From contig CAXPEB010000024.1 of NCBI GenBank assembly GCA_964215915.1, forward strand, positions 1 through 7,565: a stretch of 7,565 nucleotides of DNA, written 5' to 3'. Positions 1-4,824 of the stretch are shown in pieces. Origin of the DNA: UBA8524 sp964215915 (lineage in GTDB: Bacteria; Bacteroidota; Bacteroidia; UBA8524). Each line of letters begins with the position of its first letter. The stretch's first letter is position 1. The translations under genes and the position numbers were made by a program. The notes beneath the pieces are model-generated. The model ran no database searches. It saw only the letters and a program-made list of their open reading frames with translations, and was not told the origin of the DNA.

Positions 1-86
1 ACCTGTTTAAGATCAGGAATTTCATTCCGTTAACTTCCTTACTTGCTGGTAATATTTCCGAATTGATCCATCCAAACTCGCTAGTT

Positions 87-587
87 ATGAAACACTCACT
101 CCCACAAATCCTGATACTGGATGACGACTTTAAAAGAGCCTTTCTCAAAAAATTGCTTCTTCAAAAAGTATTTTCAAATACCCAGATCGAAATTTTCACC
201 AGTTGTTTGACTGCGCTAAAAACCATCACCAAAAATTTGGGAAATACACAGCATGAAGGGTATTCCCTGATGATCATTAACCTTTATCTTGACAGTTCGA
301 ACGGTTTGGAGTTCAGCAACCTGCTTAGAGAATACCACGAGATTAATGCAAAACACAAGACACAACCATTTATCATCATCGATACCCCATCAATAAGAGA
401 ATACCGGGAAATTGCGATTAGAATGGGGGAACGATTCAAAGAACCCTCCTACCTTATTGAACCTCCGATTACGGAAAGCGTAGTGCTGAATATTGCTTCT
501 CACTACCAAATGTTTCACTTGCGAAACAGCATCCGATCCGGAAAAAAATCGGGTGACTCTGATACGCATTCCCGAATTGCCGGGTAA
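87..587 (+). CDS. Degenerate response-regulator receiver domain protein (pseudo-receiver)
   Basis: A single-domain protein of about 166 residues, if the ATG at 87 (MKHSLPQILILDDD) is used. A TTG at 63 would add eight residues, but receiver domains normally begin a few residues before the first beta strand, so 87 is preferred. The frame is open to the window edge, so a longer protein cannot be excluded. The beta1 strand and acidic cluster (ILILDDD, D12-D14) are clear. In the segment SLMIINLYLDSSNGLEF the usual phosphoacceptor Asp aligns with Asn65. The switch Thr/Ser region reads IIIDTPS, and the conserved Lys before Pro is Glu125 (YLIEPP). No output domain follows; the tail after about residue 145 is polar and short. 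It therefore looks like a CheY-like fold that cannot be phosphorylated in the normal way and may act by protein contact. The partner is unknown. It converges on the enoyl-CoA hydratase gene with a 6-base gap. Confidence 0.72.
   Translation: MKHSLPQILILDDDFKRAFLKKLLLQKVFSNTQIEIFTSCLTALKTITKNLGNTQHEGYSLMIINLYLDSSNGLEFSNLLREYHEINAKHKTQPFIIIDTPSIREYREIAIRMGERFKEPSYLIEPPITESVVLNIASHYQMFHLRNSIRSGKKSGDSDTHSRIAG
542..575 (-). terminator. Possible intrinsic terminator of the three-gene operon
   Basis: Reading the minus strand after the enoyl-CoA hydratase stop, TCGGG (575-571) can pair with CCCGA (553-549) across a 17-base loop, and a run of seven T (548-542) follows at once. The stem is only 5 bp, so this is a weak candidate. 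It lies inside the 3' end of the convergent receiver gene. A second short CCCG/CGGG pair (571-574, 581-584) sits at the end of the receiver gene and could serve the plus strand, with TTATTTT after it. Confidence 0.33.
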
Positions 588-593
588 AGCCCC

Positions 594-1373
594 TTATTTT
601 CCGTGAAATGTAGGGGAACGCTTTTCTACAAAAGCTGCCATTCCTTCTTTTTGGTCTTCCGTGGCAAACAAAAGATAGAAGTTCTTTCTTTCGAAATACA
701 GTCCTTCTGAAAGGCTGTTTTCAAATGATTTCAAAACAGCTTCTTTAGCAAGCTGCAACGCCAATGGGGAATTTCTTGCCATTTTTTGAGCAAGCTTAAT
801 CGCCTCATCCATCAATAATTCCACCGGCACCACCTTATTGATTAATCCGGCCTGCAAAGCCCGGTCGGCATTAATAAACTCCCCCGTAAGCACCATTTCC
901 ATAGCCAACGCTTTCCCTACGGCCTTTGGCAGACGCTGAGTGCCTCCCGCACCGGGCATTACCCCGATTCGGATCTCAGGCTGACCGAATTGCGCGGTTT
1001 CAGAAGCGATCACACAATCACAATGCATTACCAGTTCACAACCTCCGCCCAAAGCAAACCCTGAAACGGCAGCAACAATGGGTTTCTTCGTTTTTTTAAT
1101 CTGATCCCAGGTACTAAACTGGTCTATTTTGAGCATATCAATGGCGTTCTTGTCGCTCATTTGTTTGATATCTGCTCCTGCTGCAAATGCCCTTTCATTT
1201 CCGGTCAGAATGATCACCCTGACACCGTCGTTTTCATCCAACTCCTTCAAAGCCAGCTTCAACTCTCCCATTAGTTGCAGGTTAAGGGCGTTTAACTCTT
1301 TCGGGCGGTTCAGGCGGATCAATGCAATATGCTCCGCAATTTGTTCATTGACCAGAATGTGCTCGTAATTCAT
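594..1373 (-). CDS. Enoyl-CoA hydratase (crotonase family)
   Basis: A 259-residue protein, the normal length of a crotonase-superfamily hydratase. It would add water to trans-2-enoyl-CoA to give (S)-3-hydroxyacyl-CoA in the cytoplasm, as in fatty-acid beta-oxidation. The oxyanion-hole segment AFAAGADIKQM (about 62-72) and the GFALGGGCELVMHCD segment (105-119) are intact. Both catalytic glutamates of classical hydratases are in place: Glu113 (GGGCE) and Glu133 (GQPEIRIG), matching Glu144 and Glu164 of the rat mitochondrial enzyme. The stretch GVMPGAGGTQRLPKAVGK and the end FVEKRSPTF also closely resemble that enzyme, so a true hydratase is more likely than an isomerase or decarboxylase relative. 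Short-chain preference is inferred from resemblance only. Its ATG overlaps the stop of the upstream PAP2 gene by 4 bases, so it is the last gene of a translationally coupled operon. Confidence 0.95.
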   Translation of the reverse strand: MNYEHILVNEQIAEHIALIRLNRPKELNALNLQLMGELKLALKELDENDGVRVIILTGNERAFAAGADIKQMSDKNAIDMLKIDQFSTWDQIKKTKKPIVAAVSGFALGGGCELVMHCDCVIASETAQFGQPEIRIGVMPGAGGTQRLPKAVGKALAMEMVLTGEFINADRALQAGLINKVVPVELLMDEAIKLAQKMARNSPLALQLAKEAVLKSFENSLSEGLYFERKNFYLLFATEDQKEGMAAFVEKRSPTFHGK

Positions 1374-1951
1374 GTAGATCGATAATTGCTGATGCGTCTA
1401 AGAAGCCGCAAGATAATACCTGCCGATAGCATTCCCAGAATGGCTCCCATAAGAATATCTGCCGGAAAGTGCACCCCGACATAGACCTGGGCGAAGGACA
1501 CTGCCGAAGCCCAACCGAAAAGCAATACCCCCGGAACCAACCTTCGTTCATACCCCAATGCCGAAATACAGAACAGTGCTATGGCGAAATGATTGGAAGC
1601 ATGAGAAGATGCAAACCCATAAGGTCCGCCGCAATTTCCATCTCTTTTCCTGAGAATCACCTCGTGCTCCAGTCCGCTGTGATGACAGGGTCTTGGCCTT
1701 TTGAAAGCCGGTTTGAATACTGAAGAAGCCAGGAGGTCCGACATACTGACTGCCACAATCAACCCACATATCCATACCACACTTCTCCATTTGTACTTCC
1801 GTATAAAAGCCACAAGCAAGAGTCCATAAACGGGAAGCCATATCCAGGCTTCGCGAAGCCAGGGCATAATCAGGTCAAAAAATGTATTGCTAAGTCCCCG
1901 ATTGATCAGGAAGAACAAATCGTGGTCCCAGTTAGCCAGTGTGTGTATCAT
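1370..1951 (-). CDS. PAP2-family membrane phosphatase
   Basis: A 193-residue integral membrane protein with several hydrophobic helices (about 37-50, 57-76, 120-133, 138-157, 165-182). This is the usual size and topology for bacterial PAP2 lipid phosphatases acting on undecaprenyl diphosphate, phosphatidic acid or phosphatidylglycerol phosphate. The signature is recognisable: KX6RP at Lys80-Arg87-Pro88; motif 2 as FASSHA (113-118), in place of the usual FPSGHA, with His117 kept; and motif 3 ending in VYVGVHFPAD with His161 and Asp165. The Arg that normally opens motif 3 is Gln155 here. The nucleophile His and its Asp are present, so activity is plausible, but the altered Pro, Gly and Arg positions make the substrate uncertain. 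Its ATG overlaps the methyltransferase stop and its stop overlaps the hydratase start (ATGA both times), so it is cotranscribed with both. Confidence 0.88.
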   Translation of the reverse strand: MIHTLANWDHDLFFLINRGLSNTFFDLIMPWLREAWIWLPVYGLLLVAFIRKYKWRSVVWICGLIVAVSMSDLLASSVFKPAFKRPRPCHHSGLEHEVILRKRDGNCGGPYGFASSHASNHFAIALFCISALGYERRLVPGVLLFGWASAVSFAQVYVGVHFPADILMGAILGMLSAGIILRLLRRISNYRST

Positions 1952-2682
1952 GTTCGGGCAATGAGGATGATTCGATCCGATTCACGTTCATCATACAAAT
2001 GCAATTCATAATCGCCAAATACATGAGTAATCTGAAAACCAGACTTTTCCAGCATATTCCGGAAATCTGCCAGGGTAAACGCTTCTACGGATTCCTCAAA
2101 ATAGTAATCCACGCCATCGAATTCAAAAGCAATCTGCTTTCTTATTTTATTATCAACCAGACTTCTGGCAATATTGAATGTAATGTCTTGTACGACTACC
2201 GTTTCATTCTCAACCAATTCACGGGTAAGTTTTACGGAATTGAAAAAGTCCAGTACAAATACACCTCCCGGTTTCAGCGCACTGCGAATAGATTCCAGTG
2301 TTTTAAGGTGATCTTCTTCCTGGTTAAAATACCCGAAACTGGTAAACAGGTTGAATACGTAATCAAATTGCCCGTTAAAGGGAATAGAACGCATATCCCC
2401 CACCATAAACCTCAATTTACTGTTAATGCTCTTGGATGCCTCCAGAACACTGGTTTTGCTCATGTCAAGACCGGTAACATCGTACCCTTTCATATTCAGG
2501 TAAATGGAATGTCTGCCTCTGCCACAAGCCAGGTCGAGTATCCGGGCATCGGGATGGATTTCCAGTGCTCCGAGCAGATTATCAAGCAGCAGGCGGGCAT
2601 CGCGAGCGTCGCGGTTCTGATAGAGAATCGGATAAAAAGGCGAATTAAACCAGCTTTTGTACCAGTTGATTTTCTCGATCAT
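1948..2682 (-). CDS. Class I SAM-dependent methyltransferase, substrate unknown
   Basis: A 244-residue cytoplasmic protein with a Rossmann-type methyltransferase core. Motif I is ILDLACGRGRHS (48-59), which binds SAM. The acidic end of beta2 is VTGLDMS (69-75, Asp73). A GDMRSIPF segment (95-102) contacts the adenine side, and FDYVFNLFTSFGYF (106-119) corresponds to motif IV. LKPGGVFVLDFF (136-147) is the usual post-IV strand. The N-terminus WYKSWFNSPFYPILYQNRD is distinctive and, from memory, typical of a conserved Bacteroidota methyltransferase group of unknown substrate. Small molecules are more likely than DNA or rRNA, because no target-recognition or RNA-binding domain is seen. It is the first gene of the operon with the PAP2 phosphatase and enoyl-CoA hydratase. 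The start is supported by a promoter box ending 7 bases upstream of the ATG. Confidence 0.88.
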   Translation of the reverse strand: MIEKINWYKSWFNSPFYPILYQNRDARDARLLLDNLLGALEIHPDARILDLACGRGRHSIYLNMKGYDVTGLDMSKTSVLEASKSINSKLRFMVGDMRSIPFNGQFDYVFNLFTSFGYFNQEEDHLKTLESIRSALKPGGVFVLDFFNSVKLTRELVENETVVVQDITFNIARSLVDNKIRKQIAFEFDGVDYYFEESVEAFTLADFRNMLEKSGFQITHVFGDYELHLYDERESDRIILIART

Positions 2683-2689
2683 AGCGCAG

Positions 2690-2697
2690 CAAAGATA
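2690..2697 (-). promoter_or_regulatory. Bacteroidota -7 promoter box of the methyltransferase operon
   Basis: On the minus strand TATCTTTG is an exact match to the Bacteroidota -7 consensus TAnnTTTG. It ends 7 bases before the methyltransferase ATG, so the transcript would begin roughly 2-4 bases before the start codon and be nearly leaderless. I find no TTTG or TTG at the usual 19-21 base spacing upstream, so the -33 element is weak or absent. Confidence 0.6.
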
Positions 2698-2857
2698 GAA
2701 GAAAAGCTAAATGACTACCGATACACCCCGGTATCCAAACAGTAAATCTCCCTCAAATGACCCTGCCGAAGAAAAAGGGATCAGGATCAACACCTATGGG
2801 CATAGAGACACTTCAATCCGGTTGAATGCCTGTCGCTCCTATTGTTCTTTTTTGGCT

Positions 2858-2887
2858 GCCCATTTTTTACTTGTCTAAAAAATGGGC
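2858..2887. repeat. 11-bp perfect inverted repeat (hairpin)
   Basis: GCCCATTTTTT (2858-2868) and AAAAAATGGGC (2877-2887) are exact reverse complements around an 8-base loop. The stem is A/T-rich inside and GC-capped outside. An A-rich tract follows on the plus strand and a T-rich tract (2842-2853) follows on the minus strand. It could terminate or attenuate transcripts, or be part of a dispersed repeat. Confidence 0.7.
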
Positions 2888-2938
2888 GAAAAAAGGACCC
2901 TTTTCCTGAAGGTGCCTTCCCGCCGCACCAGCCTACCT

Positions 2939-3094
2939 CCGCAACAAAAGCCTGGCCATCGCTGGAATCTTTTCCATGACCGTATTCCTTTAGAGAATAT
3001 CTGTTTTCAAGATAATGGGAACAGGCAACTTCCTGTTTCATAAGAAACGATTAAGGCGATTTGGCGCACAGGCTCCCGCACGCTTTTGTTGCGG
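2939..3094. repeat. 13-bp inverted repeat flanking 130 bases
   Basis: CCGCAACAAAAGC (2939-2951) and GCTTTTGTTGCGG (3082-3094) are exact reverse complements, 130 bases apart. The enclosed segment includes a smaller AACAGG/CCTGTT hairpin near 3014-3031. No transposase or clear target-site duplication is visible. The layout is compatible with a small non-autonomous repeat or with two oppositely oriented copies of one short repeat, but chance is not excluded. Confidence 0.5.
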
Positions 3095-3260
3095 CGCGCG
3101 CTGCAGGAAAACGGCCTTACAGCGGAGAAAGATATACGCTCAATATTCCCGAATGCCCTGTTCCTTATGGCGGTGGGCATTCTTTTGATTCGTTGGATAG
3201 GGTTCTCTTCTTTTGAATAGCTAAAGTCCCCACAACTTTTTGACTCGATCCAGAAAAGGG

Positions 3261-3277
3261 AAAATAAAAATGGCAAG
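3261..3277 (-). terminator. T-rich 3' end of the SRP RNA gene
   Basis: On the minus strand the closing arm CTTGCC of the SRP RNA helix (3277-3272) is followed by ATTTTTATTTT (3271-3261). The terminal helix plus the U-rich tract would serve as an intrinsic terminator and sets the probable 3' end. Confidence 0.55.
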
Positions 3278-3361
3278 TCCAAATCGCACCGCTACAACCG
3301 CCTACCCTTGCTTCCGTCAAGACCTGGGGGATTCAGCAGGAGCTGGTCGTTTGTCCTTGCC
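3272..3361 (-). ncRNA. ffs: Small bacterial signal recognition particle RNA (4.5S type)
   Basis: The minus strand from about 3361 to 3272 folds as one long hairpin typical of the small bacterial SRP RNA, which binds Ffh and FtsY to target nascent membrane proteins. The ends pair as GGCAAG (3361-3356) with CTTGCC (3277-3272). Inside, CAAA pairs with TTTG and CGACC with GGTGCG. The apical conserved part reads CTGAATCCCCCAGG, then TCT-TGAC-GGA, then AGCAAGGGTA. This reproduces the Ffh-binding AGG/AGCA symmetric loop (3325-3323 and 3312-3309) with exactly ten bases between, as in E. coli. The tetraloop is UGAC closed by a U-G pair, rather than GGAA. The promoter box and T-rich end fit a transcript of about 90-100 bases. 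It is divergent from the transaldolase gene. Exact ends are inferred. Confidence 0.88.
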
Positions 3362-3365
3362 GCTG

Positions 3366-3373
3366 CAAAGGTA
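3366..3373 (-). promoter_or_regulatory. Bacteroidota -7 promoter box of the SRP RNA gene
   Basis: TACCTTTG on the minus strand matches TAnnTTTG exactly. Its last base lies 5 positions before the first base of the GGCAAG arm, which places the transcription start right at the SRP RNA 5' end. No good -33 TTTG is seen at 19-21 bases upstream. Confidence 0.62.
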
Positions 3374-3435
3374 GAATTTTACCCTTTCTTTACCTTGCCT
3401 TCATGCAAAATTTTAATGCCTGTGGATTTGTTCCT

Positions 3436-3467
3436 TTTGTTTAACTGAGGCGAATGGAGCAAATTTG
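3436..3467 (+). promoter_or_regulatory. Probable promoter of the transaldolase gene
   Basis: TTTG (3436-3439) is followed after 20 bases by CAAATTTG (3460-3467). This fits the Bacteroidota TTTG-N19-21-TAnnTTTG pattern with one mismatch (C for T). The expected start of transcription is about 3472, the transaldolase ATG, which suggests a leaderless or nearly leaderless mRNA and argues against the ATG at 3454 as the start. Confidence 0.5.
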
Positions 3468-3471
3468 CGAC

Positions 3472-4125
3472 ATGAAATTTTTCATTGATACAGCCAATCT
3501 TGACCAGATCCGTGAAGCTCAGGATCTTGGTATACTCGACGGGGTAACTACCAACCCCTCTCTTATGGCTAAAGAAGGCATCAGCGGACATGAAAATATC
3601 CTGGCGCATTACCGGGCCATCTGTGATATTGTGGATGGTGATGTCAGCGCAGAAGTAATTGCCACGGACTACGAGGGCATCTTGCGCGAAGCAGAAACCC
3701 TTGCTGCCATCGATGAAAAAATCGTGGTGAAAGTACCCATGATCAAAGACGGGGTGAAAGCCATCAACTACCTGTATCAAAACGGAGTAAAAACAAACTG
3801 TACCCTCGTTTTCACTTCCGGTCAGGCTATACTGGCTGCAAAGGCAGGCGCTACTTACATTTCTCCTTTCATCGGACGTTTGGACGATATTTCACAAAAC
3901 GGACTGGAACTGATTGCCTCCATGTCGCAGATTTTTGCCATCCAGGGTTTTCAATCGCAGATACTGGCAGCTTCCATCCGCAGCCCCCTGCATATTGTCA
4001 AATGTGCTGAGATCGGCGCGCATGTGATTACATCCCCGCTGAATGCCATTCTTGCTCTTTTGAATCATCCCCTCACCGATATCGGACTGGAGAAATTCCT
4101 GGCCGATCACAAGAAATCTCAATAA
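3472..4125 (+). CDS. tal: Transaldolase, small TalC/FSA-like family
   Basis: A 217-residue cytoplasmic TIM-barrel enzyme of the compact transaldolase/fructose-6-phosphate aldolase family, of normal length. The start at 3472 (MKFFIDTANL) is chosen because family members begin this way; an in-frame ATG at 3454 would add six unusual residues and lies inside the promoter. Key residues are Asp6 (FIDTA), TTNPS (26-30), the Schiff-base Lys87 (VVKVPM), NCTLVFT (109-115) and SPFIGR (131-136). Position 61 is Glu and position 133 is Phe. Fructose-6-phosphate aldolases carry Gln and Tyr there, whereas true transaldolases carry Glu and Phe. The protein should therefore move a dihydroxyacetone unit between sedoheptulose 7-phosphate and glyceraldehyde 3-phosphate in the non-oxidative pentose phosphate pathway. 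It appears to be a single-gene unit with its own promoter and terminator. Confidence 0.94.
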   Translation: MKFFIDTANLDQIREAQDLGILDGVTTNPSLMAKEGISGHENILAHYRAICDIVDGDVSAEVIATDYEGILREAETLAAIDEKIVVKVPMIKDGVKAINYLYQNGVKTNCTLVFTSGQAILAAKAGATYISPFIGRLDDISQNGLELIASMSQIFAIQGFQSQILAASIRSPLHIVKCAEIGAHVITSPLNAILALLNHPLTDIGLEKFLADHKKSQ

Positions 4126-4243
4126 GAGTATTCCATACCTCCAATAAATCCGACCCTGCCCACGCAGAGATACGGAAGCATTTGGGAAGAATCGGCTTGA
4201 ACGGATACCCGCGGAATTCTGTCCGATAAACAATAACACCCTG

Positions 4244-4267
4244 AGGCAGCTACTGGCTGCCTTTTTT
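4244..4267 (+). terminator. Rho-independent terminator of the transaldolase gene
   Basis: AGGCAGC (4244-4250) pairs perfectly with GCTGCCT (4256-4262) around the loop TACTG, and the T-run extends to 4267. It lies 118 bases after the transaldolase stop and touches the stop codon of the convergent HAD phosphatase gene. The 4126-4243 spacer shows nothing else. On the minus strand there is no T-run after the hairpin, so it should work mainly for the plus strand. Confidence 0.85.
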
Positions 4268-4751
4268 ATTCCAGCCGGATCGTCCTGAGATCCGTATTGG
4301 ATTCCACCAAAACACCTTTTACCCCCGCTCCTTCTGCAGCTTCCACATCTCTGGGACGATCACCGATCATCACAGATAAGGCAGGGTCAATCCCATACCG
4401 GGCTATGGCTCTTTCCAACATCAACGAACCGGGTTTACGGCTTAAACTGTTGCCATGATCCGGGTGGTGCGGAGAATAGTAAACCGCAAGCAAGCTAACT
4501 CCAAACTCTTTCAGATGATTTTCCAGAAAAGCATGCATGCGGTTTACTTCATCATGCGTATAAAGCCCTTTGGCTATTCCTCCCTGGTTTGTAATTACTA
4601 CGAATTTATATCCTTGCTCCTGCCAACCGGATAATGCCTCTGCCACGCCTTCATTAATCGTAAAATCCTCTAAAGAAGTTACATAAGCTCCTATCTCCTT
4701 ATTCAGGATACCATCCCTATCCAAAAAAACTGCTTTGATTTTGTCACGCAT
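4266..4751 (-). CDS. GmhB-like HAD phosphatase (HAD-IIIA) without cysteine zinc ligands
   Basis: A 161-residue HAD-superfamily phosphatase resembling D-glycero-beta-D-manno-heptose 1,7-bisphosphate 7-phosphatase (GmhB), an enzyme of ADP-heptose synthesis for lipopolysaccharide. Motif I is FLDRDG with nucleophile Asp11 and acid/base Asp13. Motif II is VVITNQGG with Thr54, motif III is RKP with Lys106, and motif IV is MIGDRPRDVEAA with Asp131 and Asp135, so the catalytic set is complete. In E. coli GmhB a zinc site is formed by CPHH plus CDC just before RKP. Here these read SPHHP (Ser93) and SLS (Ser102, Ser104) with a shorter loop, so all three Cys ligands are Ser and zinc is probably absent. 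It could equally act on histidinol phosphate or another sugar phosphate. Convergent with the transaldolase, divergent from the mannosyltransferase. Confidence 0.85.
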   Translation of the reverse strand: MRDKIKAVFLDRDGILNKEIGAYVTSLEDFTINEGVAEALSGWQEQGYKFVVITNQGGIAKGLYTHDEVNRMHAFLENHLKEFGVSLLAVYYSPHHPDHGNSLSRKPGSLMLERAIARYGIDPALSVMIGDRPRDVEAAEGAGVKGVLVESNTDLRTIRLE

Positions 4752-4776
4752 ACGGAGGTAAATTTAAGGGGTCGTA

Positions 4777-4807
4777 TTGAAAGTTCGGGTACGAACATCT
4801 ATTTTCG
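4777..4807 (+). promoter_or_regulatory. Possible promoter of the mannosyltransferase gene
   Basis: TTG (4777-4779), 20 bases, then TATTTTCG (4800-4807) is close to the Bacteroidota TTG-N19-21-TAnnTTTG pattern with one mismatch. Transcription would begin near 4812, about 13 bases before the GTG at 4825. The TTG that could be read as an upstream start codon is then the -33 element. Confidence 0.4.
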
Positions 4808-4824
4808 GCAACTGTTTTAATCCC

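Larger units (their letters stand above)
2698..3270. other. Spacer of about 570 bases with no convincing protein gene
   Basis: Between the methyltransferase promoter and the SRP RNA there is no ORF with family-like character. Two minus-strand ORFs (84 codons at 2787-3041 and 91 codons at 3007-3282) have low-complexity Arg/Lys/Ser-rich or mixed composition, overlap each other and the SRP RNA, and are judged chance reading. The plus strand has an ATG-less frame (3044-3220) whose translation looks more protein-like (GLTAEKDIRSIFPNALFLMA then a hydrophobic stretch). A second fragment in another frame (2922-2993) ends in AIAGIFSMTVFL. The stretch also carries two perfect inverted repeats, listed separately. 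It may be a dispersed non-coding repeat or a decayed gene. Confidence 0.6.

Noticed and set aside
1939..2745. A 268-codon plus-strand ORF opposite the methyltransferase
   Set aside because: It is the antisense shadow of a clear methyltransferase. Its translation has no family motifs, and it begins with Cys-rich unlikely sequence overlapping the PAP2 start.
2787..3041. An 84-codon minus-strand ORF (with RQVKNGQPKKNNRSDRHS)
   Set aside because: It runs through the 11-bp hairpin and one arm of the 13-bp repeat, has no start context, and resembles spurious ORFs predicted over intergenic repeats rather than a protein family.
3007..3282. A 91-codon minus-strand ORF
   Set aside because: It overlaps the 3' end and T-rich terminator of the SRP RNA and the neighbouring ORF in another frame, and has no recognisable domain.
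3379..3780. A 133-codon minus-strand ORF opposite the transaldolase start
   Set aside because: Antisense shadow of the transaldolase gene; it also covers the promoters of both divergent genes.
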